NCBI GenBank assembly: GCA_900547385.1
Contig: URGQ01000001.1
Span: forward strand, 62,001 to 126,000
DNA length: 64,000 bases
DNA from: an uncultured Oscillospiraceae bacterium
Lineage (GTDB): Bacteria; Bacillota; Clostridia; Oscillospirales; Ruminococcaceae
Direction: 5' to 3'
A program made the translations under genes and the position numbers. The notes under the pieces are model-generated. The model saw only the letters and a list, made by a program, of their open reading frames with translations. It made no database searches and was not told the DNA's origin. Shown piece by piece: positions 49,877 through 58,687 of the stretch (position 1 is the first letter of the stretch; every line of letters starts with the position of its first letter).

Positions 49877-50404
49877 TCACTCCGTCTTCATGGATACCGA
49901 ATCAGATTCATCTAGTCCGGCATCTCCATTTCTAATTTTCTTTATGTCCATTACGATATTTACAATACTCCAAAACACCATCAAGCCAAAACCAACTGGC
50001 ATAGCATAGTATAGAATGTACTGCGGAATGTCGAGGGAGGATGTTGTCATGCCAGTTCTCTTCACTACAGGAATATAGCTTGCCACAATAATTGCGGCAT
50101 AACCAAATACTACACCAACAATCAGTTCACGTATCATGTCTACATAGGGTTTTATCTTTTCCGGTAAAAAGGTATCGATAATGTCCATACGCATATGGGA
50201 GTGAGTTCGCACGCATACACCAGCCCCCAAAAGTGTCATCCAAATAAACAGGTTTACTGCGATTTCCTCAAACGCAGAGGAAAAAGGCAGTGGGGTATAT
50301 CTTCCAATGACCTGGAAAAAGCAGGCCAAAAGAATAACAGCAAGGAACAGGAACAGAATTCCCTCCTCTATTTTTTTTATAATATTCAAGATTTTACTGC
50401 CCAT
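49877..50404 (-). CDS. dctQ: TRAP transporter small permease DctQ
   Basis: This 175-residue small membrane subunit has four helices. The segment FEEIAVNLFIWMTLLGAGVC, then VRTHSHMRMDII, is the family signature. The ATG at 50404 follows GGAGG by 5-6 nt and is preferred to an upstream in-frame start without a site. It lies between DctP and DctM, 8 nt before the latter. Confidence 0.93.
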   Translation of the reverse strand: MGSKILNIIKKIEEGILFLFLAVILLACFFQVIGRYTPLPFSSAFEEIAVNLFIWMTLLGAGVCVRTHSHMRMDIIDTFLPEKIKPYVDMIRELIVGVVFGYAAIIVASYIPVVKRTGMTTSSLDIPQYILYYAMPVGFGLMVFWSIVNIVMDIKKIRNGDAGLDESDSVSMKTE

Positions 50405-50438
50405 AGTTGCCTCCTTCAAATATGGCAAATGGCGGTAT

Positions 50439-50471
50439 GTCCCCGGGGAGAAAAGTCTTTCTCCCCGGGAC
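50439..50471 (-). terminator. Strong intercistronic hairpin between dctP and dctQ
   Basis: A GC-rich stem of about 14 bp (50439-50453 with 50458-50471, one bulge) lies between the binding-protein gene and the permease genes, without a T tract. Such stems commonly protect the abundant binding-protein mRNA and lower expression of the permeases. Confidence 0.65.
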
Positions 50472-50495
50472 AAACAGAGTATAATGAGTTATGTA

Positions 50496-51524
50496 TCAGC
50501 GGCATGCTTCTACGGTAGCTGCAAATTTCTCCATAATATCAGCACCTACGCTGTTATTATATGCCTCTTTAACCGCATCTGTATTGCACAGGATTTTAAA
50601 AGCATTGCGTTCCTCAGGAGTAAGGGTGTAAACCTCCATACCCTTTTCAGTCAGCTTGGCAATGTAACTCTCATCATCTGCTGCCAGCTGCTCATTGCAT
50701 TCTTCGGCTGCTGCAGCAACCACTTCCTCAAAAATTTTCTGGTCATCTGCGGAAAGTGTATTCCACAATTCGGAATTGAATATTACAATAGCAGGACTCC
50801 AGTTGTAGTTAATGACAGTACAGTATTTCTGAACCTCATAGTAACCGTTGTTATAAATAGTAGAAAGTGCATTCTCCTGACCATCTACAGTATCTTGAGA
50901 AAGAGCAACATACAGTTCTCCGGCATTAATGGCAGTAGCATTTGCACCCATAGCAGTAATGGCAGCCATAGTAGTAGCAGCCTGGGGAGTTCTAATCTTC
51001 AAGCCCTTCATATCGTCAGGGGTTTTAACTGCATGCTTATTGTTGGTGATTTGGCGGAACCCATTTTCCACATAGGCCATGGAATGCAAGCCATTGGATT
51101 CGGTAGCAGCCAGCAGTTCCTTTGCCGTATCGCTATCACATACACGCTTAATGTGGTCACGGTCATCGAACTGGAACGGGAAGCTGAATGCAGAGAACGC
51201 TTTTCCTACCAGCGGAGCAGGAGAAATGCCTAAGTCCAGCGTCCCTGTCATGATCTGCTCAGTCATGGTCTTTTCACTGTTCTCTGAAAGAGAAGCATTG
51301 TAGTAGACATCAATCTGATAGCGACCATTGGTTTTTTCTTTAATCTGCGCAGCAATGTTGTCCAGACACTTGGACCAAGGATGCTCTGGTGCTGTTGGAG
51401 TAGAAGCTCTCAATGTAACGGTTTCATTCTGTGTATTCCCCCCGTTTGAAGCGGGGTTGTCGCCACAGGCTACCAGCACCAAAACCATAATAAGAGCCAG
51501 TGCGAAGGAAATCATTTTTTTCAT
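50496..51524 (-). CDS. dctP: TRAP transporter substrate-binding lipoprotein DctP
   Basis: This 342-residue binding protein is a lipoprotein (signal peptide with lipobox VLVAC near residue 20). The family's carboxylate-binding Arg is in MKGLKIRTPQAATTMAAITA, and FRQITNNKHAVKTPDDMKG precedes it. It should capture an organic acid outside the cell and deliver it to DctQM. It is the third gene after the two M24-fold genes and starts 39 nt after the second. Confidence 0.94.
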   Translation of the reverse strand: MKKMISFALALIMVLVLVACGDNPASNGGNTQNETVTLRASTPTAPEHPWSKCLDNIAAQIKEKTNGRYQIDVYYNASLSENSEKTMTEQIMTGTLDLGISPAPLVGKAFSAFSFPFQFDDRDHIKRVCDSDTAKELLAATESNGLHSMAYVENGFRQITNNKHAVKTPDDMKGLKIRTPQAATTMAAITAMGANATAINAGELYVALSQDTVDGQENALSTIYNNGYYEVQKYCTVINYNWSPAIVIFNSELWNTLSADDQKIFEEVVAAAAEECNEQLAADDESYIAKLTEKGMEVYTLTPEERNAFKILCNTDAVKEAYNNSVGADIMEKFAATVEACR

Positions 51525-51563
51525 TTTGTTTACCTCACTTTCGTTTTATGAACAACAGTGTTT

Positions 51564-52703
51564 CTATGCCTGAATTGACATTAGATCATCACTGCAACTC
51601 ATTAGACATTCATATCCAGTTTTTGTAATTAGGTACGTCTGCCCCCAAAAGATCCCGCTGGAGATTTTTGGGGTAATGATGGATGGGTGCAGAATCACCG
51701 CCATTCCTTCCTCCAAAGGGCGGTCATTATCCGGGGTTATGCGCTCCTCGTTTAAATCAATTGCACAGATATGCCCGCAAGGATAAGAAAAAACATATCC
51801 AGCTTCCTCTGTCAATTGTTTCAGCTTTGTAGCAATATTACCGATACGGTTCCCAGGCTTTAGTTCTTCCAATGCGCCTTTAATAATGCGACAGGAAACT
51901 TCATGCATCTTAATAAAATCCTCATTCGGCTCTCCAACCGATATGGTACGCACCAGCTGTGTCCAATAGCCATTATACCGCGGAGTAATCTCCATCGATA
52001 TACAATCACCATGAGCTACAACACAATCAAACATAGTCGCAGCGCGAATACATGGAAGCTGATTATCCTCCAGTGAAAACCTCCCTGTAGAAATAAGGGT
52101 AAAGTTGTAGTCCGCCCCCATTCCCTGCGTTGCATGTTCCAGCTCTGCCGCCACCTGCTGCTCCGTCATGCCTGGCTTAACATTTTTCAGTACTTCTGCA
52201 TAGCCCGCATCAGCCAATTTGCCGCATTGACGAATTAAAGCAACCTCCTCTGGGCTGTGGTGATTTCGGATACGAAATAGCGGTTCCGATACATCACACA
52301 GTACTAATCCGGGCATTTCTCTTTCCAGCGCCATACGCCATGATTGCGGCAGAATGTCCAAGCTGGTGCCCAAGCGACCGCTTGTTATTTCACTTTCTTT
52401 CAGCACATCTATAATCGCTTGAATGGGAGTTGTGCTTATCCTGCATTCAGTCACGATTCCAGCATTTTTCAATTCCCCGCAAGATATCTCTGAGTCTACA
52501 ATACCAACGGGGTTGGAACATGGAAAAAACAATGCAGACTGCAGCCCGTAATACACATTGGCAGCCGTTAAAAAGCGGAAACAACCATACGCATTGGTTC
52601 CGACGCATCCATTTCCTATCGTCAACAACACATCTAGCTTTTCGTCCTGCATCAGACCTCTTACTGCTTCAACCCTTCTTTTCTTTTCCCCATCGCTGAA
52701 CAT
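51564..52703 (-). CDS. M24-fold (creatinase/aminopeptidase P-like) protein lacking metal ligands
   Basis: This 379-residue protein has the creatinase N-terminal domain (residues 1-140) and the pita-bread M24 domain. The usual five metal ligands are mostly gone. At the two Asp positions there is Glu in MEITPRYNGYW and Gln in WTQLVRT. The His of GHICAID is kept. The two Glu positions read VILHPSI and FWGQTYL. Creatinase itself works without metal, so a C-N hydrolase of that type is possible; a peptidase is unlikely. GGAGGGG precedes the ATG. It lies 5 nt after its paralogue. Confidence 0.82.
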   Translation of the reverse strand: MFSDGEKKRRVEAVRGLMQDEKLDVLLTIGNGCVGTNAYGCFRFLTAANVYYGLQSALFFPCSNPVGIVDSEISCGELKNAGIVTECRISTTPIQAIIDVLKESEITSGRLGTSLDILPQSWRMALEREMPGLVLCDVSEPLFRIRNHHSPEEVALIRQCGKLADAGYAEVLKNVKPGMTEQQVAAELEHATQGMGADYNFTLISTGRFSLEDNQLPCIRAATMFDCVVAHGDCISMEITPRYNGYWTQLVRTISVGEPNEDFIKMHEVSCRIIKGALEELKPGNRIGNIATKLKQLTEEAGYVFSYPCGHICAIDLNEERITPDNDRPLEEGMAVILHPSIITPKISSGIFWGQTYLITKTGYECLMSCSDDLMSIQA

Positions 52704-52708
52704 CTGGC

Positions 52709-53854
52709 CTACCCCTCCACACTTTTAATTATTTTTAGGCTCTTGCCGTCCTCTGTCAAGCATCGTCCTCCTTCTACAGTCACCAAATAGGTATCCCCCC
52801 AGCAAAAACCGCAGTCATTTCCATCTTTCAATATAATTGGGCTAAGTATTACCGTCATATCTTTGGTCAGTTTTGTCTCATTTTCTGCAGAAATCGGTTG
52901 TTCCCGTAGATCCACCCCGCAAATGTACCCTTGAATGCCCCCAATAGTGTATCCTGCTGCCCTAGCTTCTTCTTCGATTTTTTGGGCAACAGTGCTTACC
53001 TTGTTCCCAGGTATTAGGAGCTTAGCCGCTGCGCTTATCCACCCGGCCACTGCCTCATGCATCGCTACCGCCGTTTGGTTTTCTTTCCCTACACATAAAG
53101 TGCGCAGCATTTGAACCCAATATCCATTATATCGAGGTGTGATAGCTGCTGCTATGCAGTCACCATACTTTACTGCCTTTTGAGAATTCGCAGCACTATG
53201 CAACAGGCCCATGCCGTTTGCATCGTTCAAAAAGCCGCAGTTTAGGGTTGTAAGGGTTTCCTCTGCACCTTGCTTTTTCATGGCATAGTCCAACTCAGAC
53301 ACCAGTTTGCTTTCGGTTACATTATTCTGCACCGCTGCACATAGAGCTTCATATCCGCTTAGTGCCAACTCAGCACATTTCTCAACCAATCGGCATTCTT
53401 CCCTACTGCGTTTCTTGCGGATTTCATAAAGATCCATCGTACAATCCACCCATTCAAGCTCTGGATATGCACTATGAATACAATCAAACCATGAAGCGGG
53501 AAGTGTTTCCGGGCAATAGCCAATTCGGCCCTTGGTAATACCTCTACTACCTAAAATATCTACCAACCCCTCGGCCAATCTATCTCCTACCATCCTCACA
53601 TCCCAAAAGCCTCTCTCATTCAATGCCTTCAAATGTGTTAGGCTACCGCAACATACCGTCGGGGTTTCATCGGCAACTATCACTAACGCTTGTCTATGGT
53701 AATAGACCCTGTTATCTACAAAGTATCTATAAAATCCGTACTCGTTAGTCGCCACAGATCCGTTACCTACAACCAAAATTGAATTTAGGTTCAACCTTTT
53801 CATTAGATTGTTCGCTTTTAGTAACCTGTTTTTACGTTCCTCGCATGTAATCAA
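52709..53854 (-). CDS. M24-fold protein lacking all metal ligands, paralogue
   Basis: This 381-residue paralogue of the next gene has the same two-domain layout. Here all five metal positions are changed: AAITPRYNGYW and WVQMLRT replace the Asp pair, GYICGVDL has Tyr for the His, and VILSPII and CWGDTYL lack the Glu pair. The shared PRYNGYW and RT motifs show that the fold and a common pocket are preserved. The two may form a heterodimer, as M24 enzymes of this type are dimers. The start is TTG at 53854 with GGAGG 9 nt upstream. It heads the operon with the TRAP transporter. Confidence 0.8.
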   Translation of the reverse strand: MITCEERKNRLLKANNLMKRLNLNSILVVGNGSVATNEYGFYRYFVDNRVYYHRQALVIVADETPTVCCGSLTHLKALNERGFWDVRMVGDRLAEGLVDILGSRGITKGRIGYCPETLPASWFDCIHSAYPELEWVDCTMDLYEIRKKRSREECRLVEKCAELALSGYEALCAAVQNNVTESKLVSELDYAMKKQGAEETLTTLNCGFLNDANGMGLLHSAANSQKAVKYGDCIAAAITPRYNGYWVQMLRTLCVGKENQTAVAMHEAVAGWISAAAKLLIPGNKVSTVAQKIEEEARAAGYTIGGIQGYICGVDLREQPISAENETKLTKDMTVILSPIILKDGNDCGFCWGDTYLVTVEGGRCLTEDGKSLKIIKSVEG

Positions 53855-53948
53855 GATTCTATTCCTCCATAAATTTAAATTACAAATGGAAAGATGTATG
53901 GATTTTTCCTAATTTATCTGTTATATTGGTAATGAAATATTTAGGGGA

Positions 53949-53975
53949 AAATTCTAGACTATCAGTCTAGAATTT
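53949..53975. promoter_or_regulatory. 27-bp perfect palindrome, candidate TetR operator
   Basis: AAATTCTAGACT and AGTCTAGAATTT are perfect 12-bp arms around ATC. The site lies between the divergent TetR gene and the M24-TRAP operon, as expected for an operator controlling both. Confidence 0.75.
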
Positions 53976-54080
53976 AGTTTAGCATCTATATATGTGGCTT
54001 GCAATATGCATTTATGCCAATCTTTAGACAAAAAAATTGGCAGGTATAACAAAAAGCAATCAAACGAGAGGAGAATTATC

Positions 54081-54674
54081 TTGAAAGTATCCGAAAAGCA
54101 ATCTATTCGTCGTCGAGAAATCGCTGAAACTATCCGAGACATTCTTACAGAAGGAGGTCTGGAGGAACTAACTGTCGATGATATCTGCAGAGCAAATGGC
54201 ATATCAAAAGGCACTTTCTACCACTATTTCACAAGTAAGGAACAGCTTTTGGACGAGCTTTCCTGCTACCCAATTGACGATTTTTTTGAGAGTCAGGCAG
54301 AGTACTTTATGTCCTGCTCTTCTTTCGTAGATGCTATTGAACAATATGCCAAAACCTATGCCCTATATATTTCCACCACAGGACCATTAACTTGTAAAAC
54401 AGTCATTCTCTCCATGGGAAGTGACCACAACAGCAAGTTTGTAAGTGAGAGCCGTTCTGTTAACCGCATTCTATGGGATATTATCGTTATGTTTCAAAAA
54501 AGTGGTGAGGTTTCCACCCGCTTCTCGATACGAGAAATGGCAGATATGTTGCTAATCACCTGCCGCGGGTATATTCTATATTGTTATGCAACAAATAACT
54601 TTACTGACCTGGAAAACAGAATGGCCAGTCATCTTTCCATTTTGGCTTCAGGATTTTGCTGCAATAACGAGTAA
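54081..54674 (+). CDS. TetR-family transcriptional regulator
   Basis: This 197-residue regulator has the TetR helix-turn-helix at residues 10-55: ETIRDILTEGGLEELTVDDI then CRANGISKGTFYHYFTSKEQ. The variable C-terminal ligand domain follows. The start is TTG at 54081 because GAGAGGAG lies 7-8 nt upstream and no better codon precedes the helix. It is transcribed away from the M24-TRAP operon, with a perfect palindrome between them. Repression relieved by the imported compound is the likely logic. Confidence 0.9.
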   Translation: MKVSEKQSIRRREIAETIRDILTEGGLEELTVDDICRANGISKGTFYHYFTSKEQLLDELSCYPIDDFFESQAEYFMSCSSFVDAIEQYAKTYALYISTTGPLTCKTVILSMGSDHNSKFVSESRSVNRILWDIIVMFQKSGEVSTRFSIREMADMLLITCRGYILYCYATNNFTDLENRMASHLSILASGFCCNNE

Positions 54675-54683
54675 TATAGGTAT

Positions 54684-54713
54684 GGGACGGTTGCAATTAT
54701 TTGCAGCCGTCCC
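54684..54713 (+). terminator. Terminator after TetR gene
   Basis: GGGACGG (54684-54690) pairs with CCGTCCC (54707-54713), with an inner TTGCA/TTGCAG continuation. TTC and an AT-rich tract follow. Confidence 0.7.
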
Positions 54714-54729
54714 TTCATTATATAAAAAA

Positions 54730-54774
54730 GCAGATTTCTGCATGAGGTTCAAAAGCCTCAATGCAGAAATCTGC
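54730..54774 (-). terminator. Terminator of the rRNA methyltransferase gene
   Basis: A 45-nt inverted repeat with arms of about 18 bp (54730-54747 against 54757-54774, one mismatch). On the minus strand it is followed by TTTTTTATA, so it ends the gene at 54878-56104. Confidence 0.85.
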
Positions 54775-54877
54775 GGGTGTTACAGCACCTAGGCGCTGCG
54801 AACTTTTCATCGGACATATTGTTGCCCTTTTGGGAGGTTGCTGTTCAAATTCCTTTGTTGAAGGTTTTTATTTGCTC

Positions 54878-56104
54878 TTACACCACCTGCAAAAGGTAAA
54901 ATTTCAGATAGTCGGTCTCCGGAACCTCCGGCAAAATGGGATGATCCGGGGCCTGCTGCCGTGCCTCGATTTGCCGCAGTGTCACACCGGCATCCAGCGC
55001 TGCTTCCTGCAGCATTTTGCGGAACATCTCGTCCGTCATAAAGTGCGAGCAGGAACAGGTCGCCAAATACCCGCCGCGGGGCAGCAGCCTCATCGCCTTC
55101 ATGTTTATTTCCTTGTAACCATGGTAGGCGTTTTTCGCGGTCGCCCGGCTCTTGGTAAAGGCCGGCGGATCCAGGATGATATAGTCGTAGTCACACTTTT
55201 TCTCCTTGGCCATCCCGGTCAGCAGGTCAAAAACATCGGCGCACTTGTAGTCCAGGTTGGTCAATCCGTTGCGCTTTCCGTTTTCGGCGGCCAGCTCCAG
55301 CGCAAAGGCCGAAACATCTACCGCCGTCACATGCTCCGCCCCCGCCGCTGCCGCATTCAGGGCAAAAGCCCCGGTATGGGTAAAGCAGTCCAATACCCGG
55401 CGTCCGCGGGCCAGCTTGGCCGCCGCCTGCCGGTTGTACTTTTGGTCCAGAAAAAAACCGGTCTTTTGGCCATCGATGTAGTCCACATCATATTTTATCC
55501 CGTTTTCGGTAATGGTCACATGCCCGCTCAGGTCGGTTCTCAGCCCCTCCATCTGGTAAAAGCCCTTTCCCTGCTCCAGTCCTTCCAGCGTTCTTATGGC
55601 CACATCATTTCGCTCGTAGATCGCATCAATCTGCTCGCCGTCCTCCCGCAGCAGCTCCACCAGCGCCCGGTACACCCAGTCTTTGCGGCGCTCCATACCC
55701 AGGGAAAGCACCTGCGTCACCAATATGTTTTCAAAGCGATCCACCGTCAGCCCCGGGAACTGATCCGCCTCGCCAAAAATAAGGCGGCAGCAGCGGTAAT
55801 CCACCGGGCCCATCACCGTTTTACGGTAATTCAGCGCATAGCACACCCTCCGCCGGAAAAACGCCTCATCAAAGGTATCATTGGCATTGCGGCTGATGAT
55901 CCGCACCCTGATTTTGGAGTGATCATTCACCCAGCCGGTGCCCAGGTACCGCCCTTTATTACTCACTACATCCACCATGTCGCCGTTTTGATAGACGCCC
56001 TCTACGGCCGTCACTTCCTCGCCGTACACCCAGGGGTGGCCGGCCCGCAGGCTGCGCTCCGCTTTGGGCGTTACCGTAAATACCGGATATTCTCTTGCTG
56101 TCAT
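54878..56104 (-). CDS. RlmI-like class I rRNA methyltransferase
   Basis: This 408-residue protein has an N-terminal PUA domain (RSLRAGHPWVYGEEV, residues 18-32), a central EEHEE-type domain and a C-terminal Rossmann methyltransferase. The SAM site is VLDCFTHTGAFALNAAAAGA near residue 237, and the catalytic-type motif is YIILDPPAFTKS near 300. Cys in ATCSCSHFM fits an m5C enzyme such as RlmI, which methylates 23S rRNA C1962. GGAGATAAA precedes the ATG at 56104. It is GC-rich, marking the right edge of the AT-rich island. Confidence 0.9.
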   Translation of the reverse strand: MTAREYPVFTVTPKAERSLRAGHPWVYGEEVTAVEGVYQNGDMVDVVSNKGRYLGTGWVNDHSKIRVRIISRNANDTFDEAFFRRRVCYALNYRKTVMGPVDYRCCRLIFGEADQFPGLTVDRFENILVTQVLSLGMERRKDWVYRALVELLREDGEQIDAIYERNDVAIRTLEGLEQGKGFYQMEGLRTDLSGHVTITENGIKYDVDYIDGQKTGFFLDQKYNRQAAAKLARGRRVLDCFTHTGAFALNAAAAGAEHVTAVDVSAFALELAAENGKRNGLTNLDYKCADVFDLLTGMAKEKKCDYDYIILDPPAFTKSRATAKNAYHGYKEINMKAMRLLPRGGYLATCSCSHFMTDEMFRKMLQEAALDAGVTLRQIEARQQAPDHPILPEVPETDYLKFYLLQVV

Positions 56105-56253
56105 TTTATCTCCCCACTCATTACAAAAAATCTCCCTTTATCATAGCCGTTTTGCCGCCAAAAAGCAACACTTGCTCCCCATTCGCAAAAGGTCTATAAT
56201 CATGCTGTACGGCGGCCGCCAAAAGCACCCGCATGGCGGCGTCACTGCCCTTG

Positions 56254-56290
56254 ACAGGCGCCAGCCCGCCTTGCGTCGGGCGCCAGCCTG
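56254..56290. repeat. REP-like dispersed element, copy B
   Basis: A 37-bp element matches the reverse complement of 2028-2064 with two mismatches. It contains the direct repeat GGCGCCAGCC (56257-56266 and 56279-56288), each including a palindromic GGCGCC. It lies in the 278-bp gap between the methyltransferase and flavodoxin genes, where I see no gene. Confidence 0.6.
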
Positions 56291-56382
56291 CCTGCGGGCG
56301 TTCCTGGCCCTGTGGGCGTTTTGCTCGCCGCCTGTCCCCTGCTCCTGCACCACTTTATCACTTTCCCCAAGGAGGCTCCCAC

Positions 56383-56826
56383 ATGAAAACCGCCATCTGT
56401 TATTATTCCCGCCACCACGGCAATACCCTCAAGGTCCTGGAAGCCATGGCTGAAGCCGCCGAGATCGATCTCATCGATGTCACCAGCCGCATGGCCGCCC
56501 GCCTGCCGCAGTATGACCGCATCGGCTTCGCCTCCGGCATCTATTACTCCAAATTCCACGATACCGTGGTCCATTACGCCGCCCAGTACCTGCCCAAGGG
56601 CAAAGAAACCTTTTTCGTCTGTACCCACGGCTCCACCGCCTGCCCCGAAAAGTATTATGCCGCCATCACCGAAGCAGTAAAGGCCAAAAATTGCCCCATT
56701 CTTGGCACCTTCTCCTGCCGCGGTTATGATACCTTTGGCCCGTTTAAGCTCATCGGCGGCATGGCCAAGGGCCACCCGGATGCGGATGACCTGCAAAGGG
56801 CCCGTGCCTTTATCCAGGCTCTGTAA
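56383..56826 (+). CDS. Flavodoxin-family protein
   Basis: This 147-residue cytoplasmic FMN-binding fold starts MKTAICYYSRHHGNTLKVLE, which contains the phosphate loop of flavodoxins (SRHHGNT). FFVCTHGSTACPEKYYAAI supplies the second FMN contact region. The AAGGAGG upstream of the ATG at 56383 rules out an earlier in-frame start. Flavodoxins carry electrons in place of ferredoxin. This one stands alone. Confidence 0.88.
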   Translation: MKTAICYYSRHHGNTLKVLEAMAEAAEIDLIDVTSRMAARLPQYDRIGFASGIYYSKFHDTVVHYAAQYLPKGKETFFVCTHGSTACPEKYYAAITEAVKAKNCPILGTFSCRGYDTFGPFKLIGGMAKGHPDADDLQRARAFIQAL

Positions 56827-56838
56827 AAGCCAAAAACA

Positions 56839-56893
56839 CCGGCAGCTCGCTCCTTTGTCCCACGGAGCTCGCTGCCGGCCTTTTCTTTTTTTA
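56839..56893 (+). terminator. Terminator between flavodoxin and ABC exporter genes
   Basis: CCGGCAGC (56839-56846) pairs with GCTGCCGG (56871-56878), with an inner GCTCC/GGAGC extension, followed by TTTTCTTTTTTT. It may act on both convergent transcripts. Confidence 0.85.
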
Positions 56894-56899
56894 TACGGC

Positions 56900-58687
56900 T
56901 TATACCGCGTACTGGCTGGTATACAGCCGATAGTAGAAGCCCTGCTTCTCCAGCAGGCCCTCATGGGTACCTGCCTCCACAACCTGTCCGTCATTGATGA
57001 CCAGGATCAGATCGGCATCCACTATGGTGGAGAGCCGATGCGCGATAACAAAGCAGGTGCGTCCCCGCATCAGCTTATCCATCGCCTTTTGCAGCAATAT
57101 CTCGGTACGGGTATCCACATTGGAGGTCGCCTCATCCAGGATGAGCAGCCGCCGGTTGGCCAGCAGCGCCCGCGCGATGGTCAGGAGCTGCTTCTGCCCG
57201 CCGGAAATATTGATGGAATCCTCGCTCACCACAGTGTCGTAGCCCTGCGGCAGCGTGCGGATGAAATGATCGCAGTAGGCCTCATCGCAGGCGGTGATGA
57301 TCTCCTCGCGGGTCGCCTCCGGCTTGCCGTAGGCCACATTATCGGCCACCGTCCCGCCAAACAGCCAGGTATCCTGCAGCACCATGCCAAAGAGCCCCCG
57401 CACATCCTCACGACTCACAGCGGCTATATCATGGCCGTCTATCGTGATCTTCCCGCTTTGGATATCATAGAACCGCATCAGCAGGTTCACCAGCGTGGTC
57501 TTGCCCGCGCCGGTGGGCCCTACAATGGCCACCTTCTGCCCATGCTTTACCTTCACAGTGAAGTCCCGAATCAGCGGCGTTTCTGGATCGTAGCTGAAAT
57601 TCACATTTTCAAAATCCACATCGCCCTTTATTTCCTCCGGCAGGTGCCCCTCGATGGGCTCCTCCTCCGGGGCGTCCTGCATCTCATACACCCGTCGGGC
57701 GGCGGCACAGGTACGCTGCACCGATCCCATCACCCCGGCGATCTGCTCCAGCGGCGCGGAAAACTGCCGGGAGTACAGCAGCACCGTTACCACGGCACCC
57801 ACACCCAGGGCTCCCTGTACTGTTAGGTAGCCGCCGATGAGAGCGACCAGAATATACGCCAATGCATTGGCAGCGGTAATGCACGGTGTGATCAGTCCCT
57901 GCAGAAAGATTGCCTTTGCCTCGGCGTCCTTCTGCCGCTTGTTCGCCGCGGCGTGCGCCGCAATGGTGGTCTCCTCGTAGTTATATGCCTTCGTGGTCTG
58001 GTAGCTGGCGTAGCTTTCCTCCACAATGGAGTACATCTTGCCGCTCTCCTCAAACAAGCGGCGGAAATAGGTGCCGCAGGCGGCGGAGATCCGCGAGGAG
58101 ATCACAATGGAAAGCGGCATCAGCAGCAGGACCGCCAGCCCCATTTTCCAGTTTTCCCGCAGCATCATCACCGCAATGACGATGATCTGCATAAAGCCCA
58201 TGATGAACACATCCACGATATCATGGATGCTGCCGCCCATATTGGAAACGTCCTCCTGGATCCGGTCGATGATCTGTCCTGCCGGGGTCTTATCAATAAA
58301 GCTGATGGGCAGCCGGGATAGTTTATCCGAAAGCTTGATGCGCAGTGTGCAGGTATAGTACTTACTCACCACATTGTTCATCAGGACCATCTTTCCGGTG
58401 TCCACGATACTCTTCAGCAGGTACACCCCCGCCAGTGCTCCGCAGATCGGCAGCAGCGCTTCGGTCAGACCGGCTTTGGGCCGTTCTCCGGCCCAGGCAT
58501 CGTACAGCAGTTGGATGCCTTGACCCAGGAGCTTCGGGGCAATGACGGTACACGCCACCACTATACCACCCAGCAGGGCGCCCAGCAGCAGCCAGCCGTA
58601 AATGGGCCGGGCGTCCCGCACCAGTCGGCGGAATACCTCCCAGGTGCTCATTTTTACTTCCTCAGTCGGTTTCTTTTTGCGGTTCAT
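56900..58687 (-). CDS. ABC exporter half-transporter, catalytic partner
   Basis: This 595-residue protein has six membrane helices and an ATPase domain with Walker A GPTGAGKTT, the signature NISGGQKQ and the canonical Walker B LLILDEATSNVD. It is the catalytic half of a heterodimer with the gene just upstream, whose stop overlaps this ATG by 4 nt. The N-terminal basic stretch MNRKKKPTEEVK precedes the first helix. Drug or peptide efflux is likely. Confidence 0.91.
   Translation of the reverse strand: MNRKKKPTEEVKMSTWEVFRRLVRDARPIYGWLLLGALLGGIVVACTVIAPKLLGQGIQLLYDAWAGERPKAGLTEALLPICGALAGVYLLKSIVDTGKMVLMNNVVSKYYTCTLRIKLSDKLSRLPISFIDKTPAGQIIDRIQEDVSNMGGSIHDIVDVFIMGFMQIIVIAVMMLRENWKMGLAVLLLMPLSIVISSRISAACGTYFRRLFEESGKMYSIVEESYASYQTTKAYNYEETTIAAHAAANKRQKDAEAKAIFLQGLITPCITAANALAYILVALIGGYLTVQGALGVGAVVTVLLYSRQFSAPLEQIAGVMGSVQRTCAAARRVYEMQDAPEEEPIEGHLPEEIKGDVDFENVNFSYDPETPLIRDFTVKVKHGQKVAIVGPTGAGKTTLVNLLMRFYDIQSGKITIDGHDIAAVSREDVRGLFGMVLQDTWLFGGTVADNVAYGKPEATREEIITACDEAYCDHFIRTLPQGYDTVVSEDSINISGGQKQLLTIARALLANRRLLILDEATSNVDTRTEILLQKAMDKLMRGRTCFVIAHRLSTIVDADLILVINDGQVVEAGTHEGLLEKQGFYYRLYTSQYAV

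Noticed and set aside
54761..56146. 461-codon plus-strand frame opposite the rRNA methyltransferase
   Set aside because: The methyltransferase on the minus strand has clear PUA and SAM motifs; the plus-strand product is His/Gln/Arg-rich with no recognisable domain.
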